55,565 bases of DNA, taken from Bacteroidota bacterium. Lineage in GTDB: Bacteria > Bacteroidota > Bacteroidia > B-17B0 > Aurantibacillaceae. Below the pieces are notes generated by a model that was given only the letters and a program-made list of their open reading frames with translations, was not told where the DNA came from and ran no database searches. This document shows positions 17,679 to 25,880 of the stretch, piece by piece. Position 1 is the stretch's first letter. Each line of letters starts with the position of its first letter. The DNA is taken from the NCBI GenBank assembly GCA_013288015.1, contig JABDCR010000009.1:14065-69629 (forward strand), written 5' to 3'. The position numbers were made by a program, and so were the translations under genes.

Positions 17679-19379
17679 CTAAAACTTAGCACGTTTTTTA
17701 TTCGCGTACTTACGTGTGTTAACCGCTCTATTTTTCGGATATTTTATAGAATACGTAAGCGTAATTTTTTGTTGCTCACCCGGTGCAATGGTATAATTCC
17801 ATAGCAATTTACCGATTGCATCGTCTTTTTTAGCTTTGCTTAGTTCAGTAACTTCAACCACAATCTCACTATTTTGCGATACAGGTAACTGGTCTTCCAC
17901 ATCAATTGATATTGGCAACTTTCTATTATTCTTCACAACAATTTCATAACTCTGTGTTTCTTTTTTGTTTGTGCCCGAGAATGATTTGCTATTAAAATCT
18001 TTCAGCTTCGTGCGCGATACCATCACCTTTTTATCTCTTCCAAACGATAAATCAAGCGTATCATCCAAACTGCGTGTGTAAATGTACGATTGCCCCACAT
18101 AGCTGCCGCCAAAATATACATTGGCAGGCCCTTCAACCAAATCCAGTTGCTCCCAGCCGCTTATGCGTGCTAATAAAAATGCTTCCTTCTCGGTTTTTGG
18201 TATGCTGTAATATTTAAACACCGCCGGTAAATTATAATTAGTTACCTCAACAATATAAGGCTTAGCATCAGCAGGTATAGTGTAAGTGTTTTTAATTTCA
18301 AACTCGGCACTCAGTTCCGATACCTGCACTTCTTCAAACGTAATAGGTGTTGCTATATTCGGTTTTTCAAGTTTACCATAACCGGCAGATTTGGCACTGG
18401 CATCGGCCGATGCTTTTGCTTTAGCATCGTCCATATAATTACTCATATTGCTTTGTGCTTGTATTTGCATTTGCTGGTTTGCATTGCCATAATAATTATT
18501 ATTATCATACTCATTCTGAAAATTAAGATACCAGGCAGCCAGTTGCGGCTTCGATGCGTTTAACGATGGGTCTGATGTAGATAGTTTTAGTTTCACATTA
18601 TTCCAGTCAACATCCGTATTATTAAAAACCTTGGCACGGTATTTTAGTTCAATGGGTTTGTTCACGTCTTCTGCAATCAAATCATAGCTGGGTGCCCAAC
18701 CGGCATCACTTACTAAATATTTTAATTCAATTTTAGTAGTAAGCTTTGTTGCAGCCGATAATAACACAGTTATCTCTGCCGTAGGTGCGGCAAGTTTTCC
18801 GTTACACTCATTTATCTCTTTATCTAAACGTGCTATAATATCATAACAAGGATTCATTTTTTTATCCAGTTTAAATATCTCCACATTTATTTCTTTTATT
18901 CTGCTGCGATAAAAATCTGCGGCCAATTTCAATTCTGCAATAGCCACCGCTTTTTCTCTGCCACCTAATACTTCGTTATCCATTATCATTTTTTTCTCTG
19001 TAACATAGGCTTCTTTTTCGTAACTTAATTGTTCAAGCGTTTCTCTAAGCAATTTCAGCGAGTCCTTTAAATTTTTTATTTTCGGAGTTTCTACACCCCT
19101 GTTCAAATAATTTATTTTATCTGATATAGATAGTATCGACGCATCACTGCCTGCATTTATTTGCACACTTTTCGATATCAGGTGTGATGATATGCCTGTA
19201 AAAACAATCGAGTTTCTGCCCGCTTCAAGGGTAACAGTTTTGTTATGCGTTACCTCTGCCCCATCCAAATAAACTACAGTCGATTCCACCGGAACTTTTA
19301 GGCGTTGTTCATTATCTGTATTCTGTGCCAATAAGTTAAGTAAACAAATACTCAGTAGTGATGTTAAAATGTATTTCAT
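17679..19379 (-). CDS. MuiA-family protein (DUF4140-DUF4139)
   Basis: The 566-residue protein has a signal peptide ending LLAQ. A DUF4140 domain at about 25-125 begins VESTVVYLDGAEVTHN. A long coiled coil at ~100-200 follows, then a DUF4139 domain at ~205-560 (LKYLVSDAGWAPSYDL, LSTSDPSLNASKPQLAAWYL, terminal ITLTYSIKYPK). This is the 'mucoidy inhibitor A' family, for which I know no established biochemical function; a periplasmic or envelope role is likely from the signal peptide. The low-complexity insert at ~290-345 (QN-rich, then DAKAKASADASAKSAG) is probably disordered. It is separated by 58 bp from the racemase gene and may share its transcript. Confidence 0.88.
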   Translation of the reverse strand: MKYILTSLLSICLLNLLAQNTDNEQRLKVPVESTVVYLDGAEVTHNKTVTLEAGRNSIVFTGISSHLISKSVQINAGSDASILSISDKINYLNRGVETPKIKNLKDSLKLLRETLEQLSYEKEAYVTEKKMIMDNEVLGGREKAVAIAELKLAADFYRSRIKEINVEIFKLDKKMNPCYDIIARLDKEINECNGKLAAPTAEITVLLSAATKLTTKIELKYLVSDAGWAPSYDLIAEDVNKPIELKYRAKVFNNTDVDWNNVKLKLSTSDPSLNASKPQLAAWYLNFQNEYDNNNYYGNANQQMQIQAQSNMSNYMDDAKAKASADASAKSAGYGKLEKPNIATPITFEEVQVSELSAEFEIKNTYTIPADAKPYIVEVTNYNLPAVFKYYSIPKTEKEAFLLARISGWEQLDLVEGPANVYFGGSYVGQSYIYTRSLDDTLDLSFGRDKKVMVSRTKLKDFNSKSFSGTNKKETQSYEIVVKNNRKLPISIDVEDQLPVSQNSEIVVEVTELSKAKKDDAIGKLLWNYTIAPGEQQKITLTYSIKYPKNRAVNTRKYANKKRAKF

Positions 19380-19497
19380 AATCGTTTTTTGTTGAACGAA
19401 GTTACACTAAAAGTTTTTTCATGTCTTATTTATCATATTCTTTTTCATTCACTTAATTCATCTCAATTATTCAATTTTTTTATTTAAGTATGTTTTC

Positions 19498-19505
19498 TAT
19501 ATTTG
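19498..19505 (+). promoter_or_regulatory. -7 element (TATATTTG)
   Basis: Perfect TAnnTTTG, 31 bp upstream of the lipoprotein ATG at 19537. The divergent MuiA-like gene starts on the other side of this 157 bp gap. Confidence 0.55.
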
Positions 19506-19536
19506 TTAAATAAATTTTAACCTTTAAAAACTACGT

Positions 19537-20052
19537 ATGAAAAAAATCTTCACCATCGCATCAGTTTTTGCACTGGGCTTAGTAATAACCTTTGCCTGCA
19601 AAAAAAGCACAACCACTACACCACCTGCCAGCACAACTAGTACTACAGGCTCTAACTCAAACGTAACAAGCATTACAGTTGACGGAAGCGCATTAAGTAG
19701 CATGACAGTTACTGCCGGTGCAAACGGAAGTAGTACGGAGTATCTAGTTGATGCCTCTAGTACTAATAATTCTAACTTAAACTACCCTACTATGTACATT
19801 ACATTTTCTGGCGGTACTTTACCTACGGCGGGCACTTATACCATTTCTCCTTATTCTGCTTTAAATGCACCGGCTAATGGCTATTGCTATTTCCAGTATA
19901 ATACAAGTTTTGCAAGCTCAGGGAGCTATGTTGCATCAACAGGTGTGGTCACTATAACACCGGGTTCACCAAACACAGCTGCTTGCTCAAATGTGGTTTG
20001 TACTAACACAGCGGCGAGTTCTCATACGGTAACAGCTGCACTTAAATTCTAA
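19537..20052 (+). CDS. Serine/threonine-rich lipoprotein
   Basis: The 171-residue protein has a signal sequence with lipobox VITFAC (Cys at about 21) followed by KKSTTTT and a Ser/Thr-rich linker. The mature part is a small beta-rich domain (SITVDGSALSSMTVTAG, then YPTMYITFSGGTLPTAGTYTI) with two cysteine pairs near the C terminus (YCYF and ACSNVVCT). I do not recognise a named family. It is probably an outer-membrane lipoprotein of unknown function. The gene is monocistronic, with its own promoter and terminator. Confidence 0.85.
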   Translation: MKKIFTIASVFALGLVITFACKKSTTTTPPASTTSTTGSNSNVTSITVDGSALSSMTVTAGANGSSTEYLVDASSTNNSNLNYPTMYITFSGGTLPTAGTYTISPYSALNAPANGYCYFQYNTSFASSGSYVASTGVVTITPGSPNTAACSNVVCTNTAASSHTVTAALKF

Positions 20053-20073
20053 AATTTAATATCAAGTATTTGT

Positions 20074-20099
20074 AAAAAGCCGCTAGTAGCGGCTTTTTT
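20074..20099 (+). terminator. Intrinsic terminator
   Basis: AAAAAGCCGCT (20074-20084) pairs with AGCGGCTTTTT (20088-20098) around a 3 nt loop, with a U-tract. It lies 21 bp after the lipoprotein stop codon. Confidence 0.92.
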
Positions 20100-20125
20100 A
20101 GTTTAATATAATGCTGTATACTATT

Positions 20126-20133
20126 TAGGTTTG
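20126..20133 (+). promoter_or_regulatory. -7 element (TAGGTTTG) for the PNGase F-like gene
   Basis: Perfect TAnnTTTG, 73 bp before the ATG at 20207, implying a leader of about 65 nt. Confidence 0.5.
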
Positions 20134-20206
20134 TTAAACATATAGTCAATCGTGTCTCAAATACTGTTTTTTTAATACATTAGGTGCCTAAAACAAACCA
20201 AACCTC

Positions 20207-22198
20207 ATGAAAAAAATAGTACTAACACTCATCATGGCATTAAGCGCAACACTTTATGCCGCGCCCGGAGACACCACGTGGGTCCAGGCAAACATTGTGC
20301 AACTCAACAACTATAATAATTTCGATACCGCAGTGGTTTTCCCTAACGGAAGTACCAGCTATCGAAAAATATTGATGGTCTTCACTCTAGGCGAATATGC
20401 TTGTGCAGCCGGCACGCAATATTGCCACCAGTGGGATTATACCGTTACTAATTATGTAATGACAAAAACCGACACCTTAGAGCTTAGTCGTTTTATAACG
20501 CCTTATGCAAATACAGGCACACCTCGTTTTCCTTCAACCTGGAAACAGCATTATATGTATGATGTTACCGATTTTTATACGCTGCTAAAAGATACGGCAA
20601 CCATCCGTATTTTTTATTCGGGTTACTCGGGTGGTTTTACAGCTAACGTAAAATTTGCTTTCATCGAAGGCACACCCCAAAGAAACGTACTCGGCGTCGA
20701 CCCGCTATGGCGCGGTGCTTTTAGCTATGGTAATTCAGCCGACCCAATTATAAATCACGTTCCTGCAAAATCACTTACTGCACCCGTAGGCACACAATCT
20801 GCCGAAATGAAATTTACAGTAACTGGTCATGGCTCCGATAACACAACGCAATGTTGCGAATTTGCAAGCCATAATTATTCTGTTTTATTAAACAGCAGCT
20901 CTATAGCTCAGAAAGCTATCTGGCGAACCGATTGCGGCTTAAACGAATTGTATGCGCAAGGTGGCACTTGGATTTATAATCGTGGCAACTGGTGTCCCGG
21001 CGATGCCGTACACACAAACTCACATCCTTTACCTGCCGTTACAGCAAATACAACTTATTCATTAGGTGTAACTTTTGATCCTTACACAACTACCGGCAAT
21101 TATGGCGATTATGCTTTAGAAGGGCACGTTTTTTATTACGGAAATTTTAATCACGCCGTTGATGCTTCATTGGATGATATCATTTCACCAAGTAATTTCG
21201 AAGACCATTACCGCGAAAATCCTTCAAGCAACAGCCCTGTTGTGCGCGTTCATAATTCAGGCAGCTCAACTATCAATTCTATCACCTTTAGTTATAATGT
21301 AAAAGATTCTGTTGTCACTCAATATACTTGGAACGGCACCTTGCTTTCGCAGCAAGATACCAACATTGCCCTTGCACCTTTAAACACATTAACCAACATG
21401 TCTTTAGGTGCCGCTAATGGCACGTATATTTTCAATGCAAAAATTACAGCTGTTAATGGTGGAGCCGATGAAGATTCAACCAACAATAAATTTTCATCAA
21501 ATTTTGTAGCAGCACCTACTTGGCCAACTGCTTTTTCTATAACCCTAAACACAAATACCGAAGGCATAAACTTTATTGGCCCCGGCGACCAAAGTGAAAC
21601 CACTTGGCAAATAACCGACATGAATAATAATGTACTGGCTTCTCGTCTTATAGATAGTACAAGCATGACCTACGTTGATACGGTTATTTTACCTAGCTTT
21701 GGTTTCTATAAATTATCAATTACCGATGCTGGTTGCGATGGTTTACATTGGTGGGTGTGGGATCAAAACCCAAGCTATGGTGTTACAGCAGGTTCATTCA
21801 TCGTAAAAAAATTAGGCACTGGTGCCACTATTCCAATGAAGGGTTATGTTTACTCAGGTACTTTTAATAACGATTTTGGTTGTGGCTTTAGTCAATATTT
21901 TACAACCGGCGGCGTTGCAACTAATATACATACATTATCCTTAAAAGATAATGGCCCTGCAATAATTGCATTTCCTAATCCCGCACAGGATAATATAAAC
22001 ATCACCATCAGCGGCGTTCAATCTGCAAAAGGCCAACTCGAATTAATTGATGGGCAAGGCCGCTCAGTGCTTCAACAAAAAGCATCAGGTGTAAATAACG
22101 TAATTAGTTTAAATGGTTTAAGCAATGGCGTTTATACCATTTTGTATACCGACCCTAAAGTATCGCAAATTCAAACACGTATGTTTATTGTAAAGTAG
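20207..22198 (+). CDS. PNGase F-like peptide N-glycosidase family protein, T9SS type A
   Basis: The 663-residue protein has a signal peptide ending LYAAP. Residues ~25-325 match the two eight-stranded jelly rolls of flavobacterial PNGase F: CHQWDYTV with D77 at the position of catalytic D60, SRFITPY, YDVTDFYTLL, FIEGTP, the paired cysteines and glutamate of QCCEFASHNY (E218, equivalent to E206), and GNWCPGDAV. The third active-site acid of PNGase F (E118) aligns with S138 in FYSGYSG. It may therefore bind or cleave a different glycan or linkage, or be inactive. A ~200-residue beta-sandwich region follows, and the C-terminal ~70 residues (IIAFPNPAQDNINI to MFIVK) are a type A sorting domain, so it should be secreted. 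It has its own promoter and terminator. Confidence 0.88.
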   Translation: MKKIVLTLIMALSATLYAAPGDTTWVQANIVQLNNYNNFDTAVVFPNGSTSYRKILMVFTLGEYACAAGTQYCHQWDYTVTNYVMTKTDTLELSRFITPYANTGTPRFPSTWKQHYMYDVTDFYTLLKDTATIRIFYSGYSGGFTANVKFAFIEGTPQRNVLGVDPLWRGAFSYGNSADPIINHVPAKSLTAPVGTQSAEMKFTVTGHGSDNTTQCCEFASHNYSVLLNSSSIAQKAIWRTDCGLNELYAQGGTWIYNRGNWCPGDAVHTNSHPLPAVTANTTYSLGVTFDPYTTTGNYGDYALEGHVFYYGNFNHAVDASLDDIISPSNFEDHYRENPSSNSPVVRVHNSGSSTINSITFSYNVKDSVVTQYTWNGTLLSQQDTNIALAPLNTLTNMSLGAANGTYIFNAKITAVNGGADEDSTNNKFSSNFVAAPTWPTAFSITLNTNTEGINFIGPGDQSETTWQITDMNNNVLASRLIDSTSMTYVDTVILPSFGFYKLSITDAGCDGLHWWVWDQNPSYGVTAGSFIVKKLGTGATIPMKGYVYSGTFNNDFGCGFSQYFTTGGVATNIHTLSLKDNGPAIIAFPNPAQDNINITISGVQSAKGQLELIDGQGRSVLQQKASGVNNVISLNGLSNGVYTILYTDPKVSQIQTRMFIVK

Positions 22199-22213
22199 TC
22201 GTTATCTAAAACC

Positions 22214-22250
22214 AAAAAGCCCAATAGAAAATTTCTATTGGGCTTTTTTT
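22214..22250 (+). terminator. Strong intrinsic terminator
   Basis: AAAAAGCCCAATAGAAA (22214-22230) and TTTCTATTGGGCTTTTT (22232-22248) form an almost continuous 17 bp stem ending in a U-tract, 15 bp after the PNGase F-like stop codon. Confidence 0.93.
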
Positions 22251-22347
22251 ATATAAACCAATATCCTATCTAAATTTTTCTTGAAAATATTTCAAATAAA
22301 AAAATCAAAAACTGATTTTCATCATTTTTTAAAATGCATGTCGTAGT

Positions 22348-22355
22348 TAGGTTTG
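22348..22355 (+). promoter_or_regulatory. -7 element (TAGGTTTG) for a small membrane ORF
   Basis: Perfect TAnnTTTG, 18 bp before the ATG at 22374; no clear -33 TTG. Confidence 0.45.
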
Positions 22356-22373
22356 TAAATAAATCTTATACAC

Positions 22374-22481
22374 ATGTCAACCAAAGGAGAAAGTAAGTAT
22401 GCCAACCTAGTTGGTCTTTTAGTAGCAATAACTGTTATATCATCACTAATAACAGTATTTTTTATAACGTATAATTCCTAA
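22374..22481 (+). CDS. 35-residue single-pass membrane peptide
   Basis: This short ORF is flanked by the terminator at 22214 and the minus-strand rhodanese gene. It has a charged start (MSTKGESKYAN) followed by one uninterrupted hydrophobic helix (LVGLLVAITVISSLITVFF) and a four-residue polar tail. A -7 element sits at the right distance upstream. The composition is that of a real small transmembrane protein rather than random AT-rich sequence, but I see no homology and no downstream partner on the same strand. It could be a regulatory peptide of a membrane complex or a toxin-like peptide; both are guesses. Confidence 0.5.
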   Translation: MSTKGESKYANLVGLLVAITVISSLITVFFITYNS

Positions 22482-22569
22482 AAAACTCAACAGAAAATTT
22501 TATTGAATTTTGAATTGGTTCTACTAATTAATTTATCCGATTTTTATGGATGAATAAGCATTAGTGTAT

Positions 22570-22881
22570 TTAAATCTTACCCTGTAGGCTCATCCATCCG
22601 CCACCATTATGTACCTCAGTAAACCCATTCGATTTTAAAATACTTTTTGCCGATGCGCTTCGCATCCCTGATGCACAACATGTAATAATGGCTTTATCTT
22701 TTTTTAGTTTAGATAAATTAGCAGGTAAACTATCTAGCGGAATGTTTACTGAGTCTTTTATATGCCCGTTTTGATACTCGCCTTTTGTACGCACATCAAT
22801 AATCACAGCTCCGGTTTTAAGTAATTCTTTATAATCTGTTTTTGGGCCAATGCCAAATAAATTTTTAATTGCTTGTATCAT
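22570..22881 (-). CDS. Single-domain rhodanese
   Basis: The 103-residue cytosolic rhodanese domain has VIIDVRTKGEYQNGHI and the active-site loop CASGMRS with nucleophile C69 (C68 adjacent). It would carry a persulfide and move sulfane sulfur between donor and acceptor. It is the last gene of a minus-strand run after the TsdA-like and SoxB-like genes, 29 bp from the SoxB-like stop codon, so handling sulfur released by those enzymes is a reasonable inference. Confidence 0.93.
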   Translation of the reverse strand: MIQAIKNLFGIGPKTDYKELLKTGAVIIDVRTKGEYQNGHIKDSVNIPLDSLPANLSKLKKDKAIITCCASGMRSASAKSILKSNGFTEVHNGGGWMSLQGKI

Positions 22882-22910
22882 ATAATTACGTTTTTATTTA
22901 TTTAATTTTT

Positions 22911-24653
22911 CTACCTGAACTGATAATTAGTGCCTGGTGTAACTTGCGTTAACAAAGTTGGCAAAGCATCTGTGGCTATAACCCTTCCTTCTAGTTTTGG
23001 TGCCACAGGCGAAAACGCGGCTAAATATTCTTCCATAACATTATGTAAAAGTAAATTTTGCGTAGCTGGCTTATTTACATTTAGCATACGGCATAATGTT
23101 GTAGCCGGGTCACCCTCGCGCTCGCAGGCGGTTATAGTATATGTTTTTTCTAAATCAATTGGTTTATCCTTAATAGTTACCGATTGAATGCGTTTCCCTT
23201 TTTCATTTGCAATTGTCAGCGTTACCTGCATGCCATTAAAACGCACAAACCAACCGCCAAAACGTTTAGTTGGGTCTTTGGCAAATGTGTTTTCTAATTC
23301 TTTTTCTAACCAATTTATAATTTGTTGCCCCGTTACCTCGGCAGTTTTTACTTTTGAGTTAACCGGCAGCATACTCCACAAATAATCTTTGGTAATGTCG
23401 GCGAGTCCTGTTTTAGCATCAGGTAACAAAGGTGTACCAAATCTAAACCCGTTCGATATGGTAACATCTGTTTTCAATTTCCACATCAGCGCATCAGTTA
23501 TCAAATTATCCATAGGCGTTTCAAGTATATAATTACGCATTAATATAGTCTTGGTTTTTCCTATCACTCTTTTTAATTCTTTTTCATAAGGCTTACTAAC
23601 TTGCTCTACCAAGTTGCTCATCTCCGCATCTGCTTTATATTTTTCAGGATCAACATCCAACAATTCGTACGATTCTTCTTTTATTTTTCCATTCTCTATT
23701 ACAATATCCAACTTCCCAATAAAAGATGCAAAAGCACCCGGCTCGGTAACTTTAGCATACTTGCCTTGCAGCGGTTCACGTATACGTTCATGTGTATCGG
23801 CACCTAAAATATAATCAACACCATCAGCGTATGGTTGCGATGCCAAATTTAATTGTTGTGCCAAACCCATATGCGACATAACAAAAACCATTTTGCATTG
23901 CTCCTGCTCTTTCAATATTTTCACATACTTAGCCAAGTTCTTTTCGGGGTCGCAAAATTTTATTCCCTTGCTATAATCGGGTGATTGTCTTATGGGTGTC
24001 AATGGGTCGTTGTATCCAACAAATCCAATTTTTATGCCCCCAATATAAAATATACTATATGGCTGAAACATTAAATCCGCATCCGCATCATCATTAAACA
24101 TGTTGGCGCATATTTTGCGTGCATTATATCCACCCAAATCTTTCACCATCATTTGCTTACCATAAATAACTTCCCAGTTGCCTGGCAAAACCAAATCATA
24201 ATTTAAATTATTCATAAGCGGTATTAATGCTTGCCCCTCGCTCATGGCCGCAATACCGCTCCCCTGAAAACAATCTCCGCCATCTAACAACAAAGTGTTA
24301 GGGTTTTGTTTTCGTAATTCAGTAATCATTGTTTTTAAATGAGCAAAGCCCCCACGTTTTTTAAACGTGGGTTTTCCATTTTCCCAAAAAAACTCATCAT
24401 GCACATTTACTTGCCCATGTATATCGGTTGTATGCAGTAGTGTAATTTTTTGCGCTTTACCATCTTTAATAGTTTTGCTTTTATACATTTCCTGCGCCTT
24501 GCCTTCATCTATCATCGCAAACGATACCAGCGGAGATAAGCCCATGCCAATAGTTGCTGCGCCAATTTTTCGTAAAAAATCTTTCCTCGAAACCCCTTGA
24601 GGTATAAGTTTGTCTTTACAACCGCATCCACAATTTTTTTTATGCTGAGTCAT
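22911..24653 (-). CDS. SoxB-like / 5'-nucleotidase-superfamily metallohydrolase
   Basis: The 580-residue protein begins with a Cys-rich head (NCGCGCKDK) and a Tat-like SRKDFLRKIG signal, with one Arg replaced by Lys. The calcineurin-type domain at ~68-310 has TTDIHGQ (D77, H79), LLLDGGD (D124), GNWEVIYG (N159), SHMG (H261) and ADTHER (H288). A 5_nucleotid_C domain follows at ~360-530. GNWExxYG resembles SoxB (GHWExTxG) more than the GNHEFD of true nucleotidases, and the context is sulfur-related, so thiosulfohydrolase-like chemistry is favoured. SoxY/Z carriers are not encoded here, however, so the substrate may differ. It starts 1 bp after the cytochrome stop codon. Confidence 0.85.
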   Translation of the reverse strand: MTQHKKNCGCGCKDKLIPQGVSRKDFLRKIGAATIGMGLSPLVSFAMIDEGKAQEMYKSKTIKDGKAQKITLLHTTDIHGQVNVHDEFFWENGKPTFKKRGGFAHLKTMITELRKQNPNTLLLDGGDCFQGSGIAAMSEGQALIPLMNNLNYDLVLPGNWEVIYGKQMMVKDLGGYNARKICANMFNDDADADLMFQPYSIFYIGGIKIGFVGYNDPLTPIRQSPDYSKGIKFCDPEKNLAKYVKILKEQEQCKMVFVMSHMGLAQQLNLASQPYADGVDYILGADTHERIREPLQGKYAKVTEPGAFASFIGKLDIVIENGKIKEESYELLDVDPEKYKADAEMSNLVEQVSKPYEKELKRVIGKTKTILMRNYILETPMDNLITDALMWKLKTDVTISNGFRFGTPLLPDAKTGLADITKDYLWSMLPVNSKVKTAEVTGQQIINWLEKELENTFAKDPTKRFGGWFVRFNGMQVTLTIANEKGKRIQSVTIKDKPIDLEKTYTITACEREGDPATTLCRMLNVNKPATQNLLLHNVMEEYLAAFSPVAPKLEGRVIATDALPTLLTQVTPGTNYQFR

Positions 24654-24654
24654 G

Positions 24655-25743
24655 TTATTTATTTTTGCCTAATGTTTTCTTCGCTTGTTCTATGGGTTTA
24701 AAAGGCCCAAATTTATGTTGCTGTTCGCTAAAATTATCGGCATAAGGTCCAAAAGGATTATCAATTGGTTTACCCGAAATTTTCGGCCAGTCTAAATGTA
24801 AATCTTTTTTTGGCCTTGTTTGCGAGTTTACAAAAGCAGCCACATCCCAGGCTTCTTCATCGCTTAGTTGGGGGTTATCATAGCTTACACCCTGCGGCAT
24901 GTTGCTTTTTATATATCCCGCAAAGCGCGATAAACGATACAACCCCGCTCCATTATTATAACTATGCTCACCCCATAACGGCGGATACTGATACGTAAGC
25001 CCATCTGCATTTAATTTACCCGCTCCGGTTTCAGTATGACAGCTCTTGCATTTCTGCATATAAATTTCCTTGCCATGTGCTGGGTTAGCCGCTCTATCCA
25101 TATAGGTTAACTCCGTAATGCCTGAGCCTGTTGGTTTTTTTCCTTTAGTAACATCTTTACCCAACCATTTTATATAAGCAACAATGGCTTGCATTTCTTT
25201 TCCTAAGGTGTCTAATGTTTTACCATTCAGGCTTCTTTCAAAACAATCGTTTACACGTTTATGAATATTTTCTATCCTACCCGACCGCTCTCTAAACTTC
25301 GGATACGTTGAAGCTACCCCTCCATAATTATTTCCAAAAGGTTTTGTTCCGGCATTTAAATGACAATTTTGGCAATTCATTCCATTGCTCATACTGGCTA
25401 CTTTACCTTTAGGTCCTAAATAATAAGCCGTATTACTAATTAATTTATATCCGTAATAAATGACATCTTTATTTGCTTCTTTCAAAATATCCGATGTATC
25501 AGGTGCTACCCACATATCTGCGGTTTTTTCAACCTCCTTGTTTTTATCTTCAATTTTCGGTATATCTATTTTAGCTTCATTAGCAGGTCTCTTTTTAAAA
25601 ATTTCTGGCAAGCCATTTATGCTTGTAATAACTAGTATAACAACCAAGCCCAATAAAAAAACAACCAATACAAGCAGTTTAGAAATAACTTTGCTTAGTT
25701 CTTTTATTATCGATTCTAAATTTTGTTTCTCGTTTTGAAACAT
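24655..25743 (-). CDS. Membrane-anchored TsdA-like dihaem cytochrome c
   Basis: The 362-residue protein is anchored by one N-terminal helix (~21-42). It has two haem c sites, NCQNCHLN (C124, C127, H128) and KCKSCHTE (C232, C235, H236). The surrounding sequence (YYLGPKGKVA, FGNNYGGVASTYPKFR, RVNDCFERSLNG with C167, YPPLWG, GLYRLSRFAGYIKSNMP) is that of the TsdA thiosulfate dehydrogenase/tetrathionate reductase family. In TsdA a cysteine in the loop equivalent to C167 is the distal ligand of haem 1; K279 or M282 could be the haem 2 ligand. It probably oxidises thiosulfate to tetrathionate or runs the reverse reaction in the periplasm. It is first in the operon with the SoxB-like and rhodanese genes. 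Confidence 0.88.
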   Translation of the reverse strand: MFQNEKQNLESIIKELSKVISKLLVLVVFLLGLVVILVITSINGLPEIFKKRPANEAKIDIPKIEDKNKEVEKTADMWVAPDTSDILKEANKDVIYYGYKLISNTAYYLGPKGKVASMSNGMNCQNCHLNAGTKPFGNNYGGVASTYPKFRERSGRIENIHKRVNDCFERSLNGKTLDTLGKEMQAIVAYIKWLGKDVTKGKKPTGSGITELTYMDRAANPAHGKEIYMQKCKSCHTETGAGKLNADGLTYQYPPLWGEHSYNNGAGLYRLSRFAGYIKSNMPQGVSYDNPQLSDEEAWDVAAFVNSQTRPKKDLHLDWPKISGKPIDNPFGPYADNFSEQQHKFGPFKPIEQAKKTLGKNK

Positions 25744-25880
25744 ACTTTAAATTAATAAGTGTCTTTTTCTATGCTACAACAAATCCAAATAACGGCATTT
25801 TAGTACAATAAATAAAGTCTAAATTATTTCTCTTAACTTTAGCCTTCTTTAAAAGGACAAATTATTTTATATTCAATAAG

